In this document: positions 58,921 to 64,000 of the stretch, piece by piece
Position numbering within the stretch: the stretch's first letter is position 1
How the letters are laid out: each line of letters opens with the position of its first letter
DNA from: CAXMMR01 sp965198995
Lineage (GTDB): Bacteria > Pseudomonadota > Alphaproteobacteria > Acetobacterales > Acetobacteraceae
Assembly (NCBI GenBank): GCA_965198995.1
Contig: CBDAQG010000002.1
Coordinates: forward strand, 2,418,001-2,482,000
Direction: 5' to 3'
DNA length: 64,000 nucleotides
Notes under the pieces: generated by a model
Databases searched by the model: none
What the model saw: the letters and a program-made list of their open reading frames with translations, nothing else
Told to the model about the DNA's origin: nothing
Made by a program: the position numbers and the translations under genes

Positions 58921-59850
58921 TCATCCCATCGACCGGCGCAGCACCGCCTGCAGCAGCAGCCGATGCACCGCCCGCGCCCCCGCCTCGCCGGCCTCGACGA
59001 TGTGCTCGAGCGGCGCCTGTCCGCCGAGCGGCTCCGCCCTGGCCGACGGCGCGCGCAGCCACGCGCCCGGGTCGAGCCCGGCCGAGCCCAGCGCGGCGTC
59101 GATCTGCTGCAGCAGGCGGAACCGGCTCGCCTCGGCGCCGGCAAGCCGGAAGCGCGGCCGCGTGCCCTTCTTCGTCAGCCCGCCGGCATGGCCGATCAGC
59201 CGCAGCGCCTGCAGGTCGTCCACGCCCCAGCGGTCCATCAGCGACCAGAACGGCGCCGCCCCGACCGGCCCGCTCGCCGCCGGCGCGATCATCGCCCCGC
59301 CGGCGCCCGGCGCCTGAAACGCGCGCGGCTCAGCCGGGCGGGGCGCCGCCGGCATCCGGGCCGTGCCGCCATCCGCCTTCACCACCGGCTTCGGCTCAGG
59401 CTCCGGCGGCGGCGGCGGCCGCAACGGCACCTCACGCCCGGCTGGCGCCTCGCCGTCTAACGTGACCGCATAGCCGGCCATCGCCTGCTCGATCATCCGC
59501 CGCAGCGCCGCCGCCTCGGCCGGGGCGACCGCCGCCAGGTCGGCAAACCGGCCGTCCGACCCGGGCATCGCCGGCGCCGCGGCGCTCGCCTCGGCCAGCC
59601 CCTGCAAGCCCAGCAGCCCCGCGCGCAACGGGTTGGCCGCCGGCACCGTCGCCGCCTGCCGCGCCTGTGATACTTGTGCCGGCCGCAGCGCCGCCATGCC
59701 ATGCTCGGACACCAGCACCGCCTGGATCAGCCGATGCGCCGCCAGCCCGAACAGCAGCCGCGCCGAGCCGTCATCCAGCAGCGCCGCGCCATCCCGCCGG
59801 TCGCGCTCGGCCCGCCGCAGCAGCGCCGCCACCGCCCGCCGCTCGGCCAA
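58921..59850 (-). CDS. Protein with C-terminal MbcA/ParS/Xre antitoxin-like (DUF2384) domain
   Basis: A 309-residue protein. The N-terminal half is helical (LAERRAVAALLRRAERD, AAHRLIQAVLVSEHG), followed by a Pro/Ala linker. The C-terminal 100 residues read WGVDDLQALRLIGHAGGL, RFRLAGAEASRFRLLQQID, AALGSAGLDPGAWLRAPS and PLGGQAPLEHIVEAGEAG. This pattern, ending in a WLRAP...PLGGxxPLE motif, fits DUF2384 antitoxin toxin-binding domains. No RES-type toxin gene is adjacent. The start appears to be TTG 59850, two bases after the exonuclease stop, so translation is probably coupled. The function may differ from toxin-antitoxin systems. Confidence 0.65.
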   Translation of the reverse strand: MAERRAVAALLRRAERDRRDGAALLDDGSARLLFGLAAHRLIQAVLVSEHGMAALRPAQVSQARQAATVPAANPLRAGLLGLQGLAEASAAAPAMPGSDGRFADLAAVAPAEAAALRRMIEQAMAGYAVTLDGEAPAGREVPLRPPPPPEPEPKPVVKADGGTARMPAAPRPAEPRAFQAPGAGGAMIAPAASGPVGAAPFWSLMDRWGVDDLQALRLIGHAGGLTKKGTRPRFRLAGAEASRFRLLQQIDAALGSAGLDPGAWLRAPSARAEPLGGQAPLEHIVEAGEAGARAVHRLLLQAVLRRSMG

Positions 59851-59852
59851 GC

Positions 59853-60740
59853 TCAGCCGGCGCTCGCCGATGCGCCACCTCCTTGGGCCCCACCTCCTTG
59901 GGCCCCACCTGCTGGACGCCCACCTGCTGGAGGCCCGCCTGCTTGACGCGCACGCCCCCGCCGCTTGCGCTCGTCCAGCACCACCCAGGCCGGCGCATGG
60001 TCGCTGGCATGCGCCTCGCCGCGCACCCAGCGATCCACCCCGGCCTCCGCCAGCCGACCCGCCGACGCCGGCGCGAGCAGCAGGTGATCGAGCCGCATCC
60101 CGGCGTCACGCGCCCAGCGGTCGCGCTTGTAGTCCCAGAAGGTGTAGCAGGGCTCGGCCGGATGGCGCGCGCGCAGCGCGTCCACCCAGCCCTGCCCCAG
60201 CAGCTCGGCATAGGCGGCGCGCGATTGCGGCTGCAGCAGCGCGTTGTCGCCCCAGGAGCGGCTCGGATAGATGTCGCGGTCGGTCGGCACCACGTTGTAG
60301 TCGCCCGCCATCACCACCGGCACCGCCGCCGCCAGCAGCGACGCCGCATGCGCCGCATGGCGCGCGTGCCAGGCCAGCTTGTAGGCGAATTTGGGTCCGG
60401 GCTGCGGGTTGCCGTTTGGCGCATACAGGCAGCCGATCAGCACCCCCGCCACCGCCGCCTCGATGTAGCGCGCCTGCCCGTCCGCCGGGTCGCCCGGCAA
60501 GCCGCGCCGCGTCAGCACCGGGCTCGACCCCCGCGCCAGGATCGCCACCCCGTTCCAGCTCCGCTGCCCGGACCACACCGCGCCATACCCCGCCGCCTCC
60601 AGCGCCGCCGCGGGGAACGCCCCCTGCTCGCATTTCAGCTCCTGCAGGCACACCGCGTCGGGCGCCGCCACGCCGAGCCAGGCCTGCAGGTTCGCCAGCC
60701 GGCCGTTCACGCCATTGATGTTGAACGAGGCGATCTTCAT
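59853..60740 (-). CDS. xthA: Exodeoxyribonuclease III (AP endonuclease)
   Basis: A 295-residue DNA repair enzyme of the ExoIII/APE1 family. It has MKIASFNINGVNGRL, the metal ligand Glu in VCLQELKCEQ (about 30-39), YAPNGNPQPG, the catalytic GDYNVVPTDRDIY (about 146-158), RLDHLLL and the terminal SDHAPAWVVLDE. All key residues are in place. It cuts at abasic sites and removes 3'-blocking groups. The last 35 residues are a Gly/Ala/Pro/Gln extension coded by 15-bp tandem units and absent from usual XthA. It is divergent from the dienelactone hydrolase with only 29 bases between starts. Confidence 0.94.
   Translation of the reverse strand: MKIASFNINGVNGRLANLQAWLGVAAPDAVCLQELKCEQGAFPAAALEAAGYGAVWSGQRSWNGVAILARGSSPVLTRRGLPGDPADGQARYIEAAVAGVLIGCLYAPNGNPQPGPKFAYKLAWHARHAAHAASLLAAAVPVVMAGDYNVVPTDRDIYPSRSWGDNALLQPQSRAAYAELLGQGWVDALRARHPAEPCYTFWDYKRDRWARDAGMRLDHLLLAPASAGRLAEAGVDRWVRGEAHASDHAPAWVVLDERKRRGRARQAGGPPAGGRPAGGAQGGGAQGGGASASAG
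59881..59940 (-). repeat. In-frame 15-bp tandem repeat at the end of xthA (4 units)
   Basis: Two identical units CCTTGGGCCCCACCT (59881-59910) are followed by two variants (GCTGGACGCCCACCT, GCTGGAGGCCCGCCT). They code for the Gly/Ala-rich tail. Identical neighbours suggest recent duplication. Confidence 0.92.
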
Positions 60741-60769
60741 GCTGCCGCGGCCATCAGGGTCGCCCCCGC

Positions 60770-61546
60770 ATGATCATCCAGAGCGAAACCGACGACGTCG
60801 CGGTCCCCGGCTCCCCAGGCCCGATGCGCCTGCACATCCTCCGCCCCGCCAGCGCCGGGCGCTTCCCCGGCGTCGCGCTGTTCTCGGAAGTCTTCCAGGT
60901 CACCGACCCGATCCGCCGCCTCGCCGCGCTGATCGCCGGCCACGGCCATGTCGTCGCGGTGCCTGAAATCTACCACGAGTATGAGCCCGCCGGCACCGCC
61001 CTGGCATACGATGCCGCCGGCACCGAGCGCGGCAACGCGCTGAAGGTCGACAAGCCCATCGCCGCCTATGACGCCGACGCCCGCGCCACCCTGGCCGCCC
61101 TCGCCCGCCACCCCGCCTGCACCGGCCAGCTCGCCACCGCCGGGGTCTGCCTCGGCGGCCATCTCGCCTACCGCGCCGCCCTCAACCCCGGCGTCCGCGC
61201 CGCCGCCTGCTTCTACGCCACCGACATCCACTCCGGCAGCCTCGGCGCCGGCCGTGCCGACGGCAGCCTCGGCGCCGGCCGTGCCGACGACAGCCTCGCC
61301 CGCATGGCCGAGCTCAGGGCGGAGGCGATGTTCGTCTGGGGCCGGCAAGATCCACACGTGCCGTTCGCCGGCCGCCAGGCGATCCGCGAGCGCCTGGAGG
61401 CCGTCGGCGCCAACTACGAGTGGCACGAGGTTAACGCCGCCCACGCGTTCCTCCGCGACGAAGGGCCGCGCTACGACGCCGCGCTGTTCGGCCAGGCGAC
61501 CGGGTGGATGCTGGCGCTGTTCGCGCGCAACTTGCATCGGGCCTGA
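60770..61546 (+). CDS. Dienelactone hydrolase family protein
   Basis: A 258-residue alpha/beta hydrolase with a cysteine nucleophile. GVCLGGHLAYRAAL holds Cys127, FVWGRQDPHVPF holds Asp194 and NAAHAFLRDEGPRY holds His225, giving the Cys-Asp-His triad of dienelactone hydrolases. An insertion of two identical nine-residue units GSLGAGRAD (156-173) is coded by a perfect 27-bp duplication next to the cap region. It probably hydrolyses a lactone or activated ester; whether dienelactone is the true substrate is unknown. ATG 60770 is the start. It stands alone. Confidence 0.9.
   Translation: MIIQSETDDVAVPGSPGPMRLHILRPASAGRFPGVALFSEVFQVTDPIRRLAALIAGHGHVVAVPEIYHEYEPAGTALAYDAAGTERGNALKVDKPIAAYDADARATLAALARHPACTGQLATAGVCLGGHLAYRAALNPGVRAAACFYATDIHSGSLGAGRADGSLGAGRADDSLARMAELRAEAMFVWGRQDPHVPFAGRQAIRERLEAVGANYEWHEVNAAHAFLRDEGPRYDAALFGQATGWMLALFARNLHRA
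61235..61288 (+). repeat. Perfect 27-bp tandem duplication within the dienelactone hydrolase gene
   Basis: GGCAGCCTCGGCGCCGGCCG plus TGCCGAC occurs twice back to back and adds nine residues. A third unit begins (GACAGCCTC) but stops. The perfect identity points to a recent event. Confidence 0.93.
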
Positions 61547-61554
61547 GGGCAAGG

Positions 61555-61695
61555 AAGGCCAGAGGCTCTGCCTCTGGACGCCGCTGGGGGCGGCGCCCGC
61601 AGACCCGCATTGCCGTCGCCAAGGGATCATGGATAGCAAGCGGATTTTAAAGGCTCCGCCTTTAATCGGGTCCAGGGGCGACGCCCCTGGCCTTC
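61555..61695. repeat. Palindromic spacer repeat, composite copy
   Basis: AAGGCCAGAGGC/GCCTCTGGAC, CTGGGGGCGGCGCCCGCAGACCC, GGGATCATGGATAGC, GATTTTAAAGGC/GCCTTTAATCGGGTCC and AGGGGCGACGCCCCTGGCCTTCC. It joins two convergent genes. Confidence 0.88.
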
Positions 61696-61699
61696 CTGT

Positions 61700-62128
61700 C
61701 TAGCTGTCGAGCGTCGCGTCCAGCGTGATGTTGGCCTTCAGCAGCTTGGACACCGGGCAGCCTGCCTTCGCCTTGTCAGCCAGTTCCTGGAACGTCGCCT
61801 GGTCGGTGCCGGGCACCGTCGCCCGCAGCGTGAGATGCACCGCGGTGATGGCGAAGCCGTCACCCTCCTTGTCGAGCGTCACCTCGGCCACCGTCTGCAT
61901 CTTCTCCGCCGTGAGGTGCGCCTCGCCGAGGATGAGCGACAGCGCCATGGTGAAGCAGCCGGCATGGGCGGCGCCGATCAGCTCCTCCGGGTTGGTGCCG
62001 GCCTGGCCTTCGAAGCGGCTGGCAAAGCCGTAGGGGACGTCTTTCATCGCGCCGCTCTTGGTGGAGATCGCGCCGCGGCCGTCCTTGATGCCGCCGCTCC
62101 AGACGGCGCTGCCTGACGTTGTCGACAT
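61700..62128 (-). CDS. OsmC-family peroxiredoxin
   Basis: A 142-residue organic hydroperoxide-detoxifying protein. GKAxW-type start WSGGIKDGRGAISTKSGAM, then TNPEELIGAAHAGCFTMALS with the peroxidatic Cys58, and KAGCPVSKLLKANITLD with the resolving Cys124. Both cysteines and the preceding acidic residue (Glu49) are conserved. It is cytoplasmic and usually reduced by lipoyl proteins. AGGAG eight bases before ATG 62128 fixes the start and excludes the longer open frame upstream. Confidence 0.94.
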   Translation of the reverse strand: MSTTSGSAVWSGGIKDGRGAISTKSGAMKDVPYGFASRFEGQAGTNPEELIGAAHAGCFTMALSLILGEAHLTAEKMQTVAEVTLDKEGDGFAITAVHLTLRATVPGTDQATFQELADKAKAGCPVSKLLKANITLDATLDS

Positions 62129-62344
62129 GGTGCTGGCTCCTGAATGGCGGCGACGCAGAGGCGGACCGCGCTGTTCGGACACGCAACGGCCCAGCCGGCG
62201 CGAAGTTTGGCGCGCCCGCCGGAGCGGCCCCAGGCCCCGCGCAAGCCGACCAGCTGGGCCAGGCGCTTGCAACGGCGCCCCGGCCAGTCACACCCTGCCC
62301 GATCACGCCGCCCCCGTTCACGCCTGCCGTCAGCGAGACCGCCC

Positions 62345-63433
62345 ATGAGCAGCAGTCACAACCCCTACCGCCGCTTCGGCCGCTCCCTGCATGCGGGGGC
62401 GAGCTTCCGGCCGGGCCTCACCAACGCCCCGCCGCTGCCAGTCGTCGACTACGCCGCCGTCGGCCAGGCCGCGCCGACGCTGTCCGCCGCCACCAGCAGC
62501 GGCACGCTGCCGAAGGCCGACGCCGTCGTCATCACCTGGGCCGACGCCGAGTGGGCGGCGATGCAGCACGTGTTCTGCGGCGGCGGCACGCCGATGCCCT
62601 ATGCCGACCGCAGCCGCGGCAGCTGGACCGGCTGGCGCAAATACGCCCAGGGCCTGCCGAGCGGCGCGCCGTCCGACTGGAGCTTCTGGGGCGAGTACCG
62701 CCTGGTCGAGATCGCCGCCAGGCCGGTGCTGCTGTTCAAGTCGAACACCCATCTCGACTTTCCCGGCCAGACCTACCTTGCCGCCCTGATCGACCTGCTG
62801 ATCCGCGACGTCGCCCCGTCGCTGATCCTGTCTATCGGCACCGCCGGCGGCGCCCAGACCACCGACCACATCGGCACCGTGCGCGCCGTCAGCGCCGGCA
62901 CCCTCTACCAGGCCGGCCAGCCGCAAGCCGACTGGCCCGTCTACCGCAACGCCTGGCGCGCCAGCGACACCCTGCTGACCAATCCCAACCTCGGCAAGCT
63001 GCTGTTCCCGATCCCGACCACGAGCGCCGACCTCGCCACCCTGCGCAGCAGCTTCAACAAGGCCTTCGGCACCGGCTACACCCTCGCCCAGCTCGACCCG
63101 GACGGGCTGAACACCGGCGACCCGGTGCCGCAGCTGTTCGACCAGACCGGCGGCGCCACCTCGCTGCTCACCGCCACCGGCTTCCTCGTCGGCACCACCG
63201 CCGGCGACTTTGCCACCTACAGCGCCATCGAGGAGGACGACGCCGTGATCGGCCAGGCCTGCGCCGCCAGCGGCACCGCCTTCGGCTTCGTCCGCAACAT
63301 CTCCGACCCGGTGCAGAACGCCGCCCTCCCGAGCGCCGCGCAAGGCAATTGGGGGAGCGCCGTCTACGACGCCTACGGCCTCTACACCAGCTACAACGGC
63401 GCTCTCGCCGCTTGGGCTATTCTCGCGGCTTAA
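62345..63433 (+). CDS. Nucleoside phosphorylase-fold protein
   Basis: A 362-residue protein whose core fits the PNP/UDP phosphorylase or MTA/SAH nucleosidase fold. VVITWADAEWAAMQHVF opens it. SLILSIGTAGGAQTTDHIGTV (about 159-180) is the phosphate/ribose loop region. EEDDAVIGQACAASGTAFGF followed by VRNISDPV (about 300-328) matches the acidic ribose-contact motif and the family ending RxxSD. Compared with housekeeping enzymes it has an 80-residue insertion (FPIPTTSADLATLRSS onward). No signal peptide is seen. The precise nucleoside is unknown. It stands alone and ends at a spacer repeat. Confidence 0.75.
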   Translation: MSSSHNPYRRFGRSLHAGASFRPGLTNAPPLPVVDYAAVGQAAPTLSAATSSGTLPKADAVVITWADAEWAAMQHVFCGGGTPMPYADRSRGSWTGWRKYAQGLPSGAPSDWSFWGEYRLVEIAARPVLLFKSNTHLDFPGQTYLAALIDLLIRDVAPSLILSIGTAGGAQTTDHIGTVRAVSAGTLYQAGQPQADWPVYRNAWRASDTLLTNPNLGKLLFPIPTTSADLATLRSSFNKAFGTGYTLAQLDPDGLNTGDPVPQLFDQTGGATSLLTATGFLVGTTAGDFATYSAIEEDDAVIGQACAASGTAFGFVRNISDPVQNAALPSAAQGNWGSAVYDAYGLYTSYNGALAAWAILAA

Positions 63434-63438
63434 TGAAG

Positions 63439-63576
63439 GAAGGCCAGGGGCTTTGCCCCTGGACCCCATTAAAGGCGAAGCCTTTAAAATCCACATTTTA
63501 TCCATGTTCACCGGGCGAGGTCGGTGGCGCGATCAACAGGATTGAATGGCTTCGCCAAGCAAGAACAGAGCCCGCC
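63439..63576. repeat. Palindromic spacer repeat, composite copy
   Basis: AAGGCCAGGGGC/GCCCCTGGACCCC, TTAAAGGC/GCCTTTAAAATCCA, TTATCCATG, and the core TGAATGGCTTCGCCAAGCAAG reading towards AGAGCCCGCC. It joins two convergent genes. Confidence 0.87.
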
Positions 63577-63583
63577 AGACGCC

Positions 63584-64000
63584 TCAGTTCTGCCATGTCA
63601 GCGGCCTGCTGCGGGCCAGGGTGAACCCGCCGACCGTCACCCGGCCATCCTGCCACTGCAGCGGCAGCGTCACCACTGCCGGGCCGCCATCCGCCGGGCT
63701 GCGCTCGAGCAGCCCGATCACCGCGCCGAGCGCCATCGCCTGGCCGCGTCCCAGCGCGCCGAGGTCGGCGAGTTGGTCGACCAGCGCGTCGGCGCCGGTC
63801 AACCGCAGGCTCGCCTGCGCCACCGGCTGCAGCGCCGTGTCGAGCGAGCCGCTGCCGCTGGCGTTGACGGTCATCGGCCCGGACCGGGCGACGAGGCGCG
63901 CGATCGTCACCTTGCCGCCGCCCGCCTGCCAGGCGCGCGCCCGCTCCGCCGGCCGCAGGTCCGGCCGCGTCGCCGGCCCGCTCACCATGCCCGCCGCCTC
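63584..64000 (-). CDS. DUF2125-like protein (3' part; runs off the right edge)
   Basis: The frame is open to the last base of the window, so only the final 138 residues are seen. They read SGSGSLDTALQPVAQASLRLTG, then ALGAVIGLLERSP, VTLPLQWQDGRVTVGGFTLARSRPLTWQN. A strand-rich ending with LPL-QDGR-xxGxxxLA is typical of the C-terminus of DUF2125 proteins, which are exported and of unknown function. The N-terminus and any signal peptide lie outside. The stop is eight bases from a spacer repeat. Confidence 0.6.
   Translation of the reverse strand, partial: EAAGMVSGPATRPDLRPAERARAWQAGGGKVTIARLVARSGPMTVNASGSGSLDTALQPVAQASLRLTGADALVDQLADLGALGRGQAMALGAVIGLLERSPADGGPAVVTLPLQWQDGRVTVGGFTLARSRPLTWQN

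Overview
The window is a high-GC (roughly 70 %) proteobacterial chromosome segment, most likely from an alphaproteobacterium of the Acetobacteraceae. This is inferred from the CIRCE-controlled groES-groEL pair, an OprB-type sugar porin, a Hint-domain giant protein, a lysine/proline-rich mini-protein of a type I associate with acetic-acid-bacterium relatives, and dense GC-rich palindromic spacers. It is chromosomal housekeeping and catabolic DNA with one insertion sequence (IS630 type, 50.85-52.03 kb). I see no tRNA, rRNA, CRISPR array or prophage.

Layout. 0-3.2 kb: start of an exported GloVer-repeat protein, two mini-genes, and groES-groEL behind a CIRCE operator. 3.3-6.0 kb: exported M16 protease. 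6.1-6.25 kb: short-chain dehydrogenase remnant between two repeat modules. 6.4-16.1 kb: acyl-CoA and ketone catabolism (MaoC hydratase/GST, a PimC/PimD-like dehydrogenase pair, an alpha/beta hydrolase coupled to a Baeyer-Villiger monooxygenase, acyl-CoA dehydrogenase and thiolase). 16.5-18.0 kb: OprB porin. 18.2-25.7 kb: DHA2 efflux pump divergent from a MerR regulator followed by fadA-fadB-fadE-like genes. 26-29.2 kb: thioesterase, zinc alcohol dehydrogenase, Gly-rich lipoprotein and exported VOC protein. 29.4-33.2 kb: larC-larE-larB (nickel-pincer nucleotide cofactor synthesis) with a Tat-exported aldo/keto reductase but no larA. 33.2-36.5 kb: cupin, YciF-like ferritin-fold protein and prolyl oligopeptidase. 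36.6-41.2 kb: a 1541-residue protein joining a repetitive passenger, a Hint domain, two duplicated modules and a glycosyltransferase. 41.3-50.8 kb: spore-photoproduct-lyase-like radical SAM protein, metallophosphatase, small membrane and unknown proteins, SDR, serine beta-lactamase-fold hydrolase, NnrU and PaaI-type thioesterase. 50.9-52 kb: IS630. 52.1-53.8 kb: secreted PNGase-A-like amidase. 54-57.1 kb: overlapping ATPase-OmpA-Sel1 operon. 57.5-60.7 kb: a microbial rhodopsin with an unusual D-T-P helix-C motif, downstream of HPP-family, DUF2384-like and exonuclease III genes. 60.8-64 kb: dienelactone hydrolase, OsmC, a nucleoside-phosphorylase-fold protein and the end of a DUF2125-like gene.

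The most pervasive structure is a family of palindromic spacer modules, about 23 copies, almost one after every gene. They read TAAGGCCAGRGGC...GCCYCTGGACCC followed by a GGGGC/GCCCC palindrome and an AAAGGC/GCCTTT palindrome. In at least seven genes the module's own first three bases are the stop codon. The long copies (about 250 bp) carry a second conserved core, and some carry smaller nested palindromes. A second, A/T-rich three-stem spacer occurs twice. Several genes also carry in-frame short tandem repeats (12, 15 or 27 bp).

The catabolic genes together suggest growth on fatty, dicarboxylic or ketonic compounds. The most unusual points are the rhodopsin, the Hint-glycosyltransferase fusion, the orphan lar cluster, the bacterial PNGase A and the stop-codon-donating repeat family.
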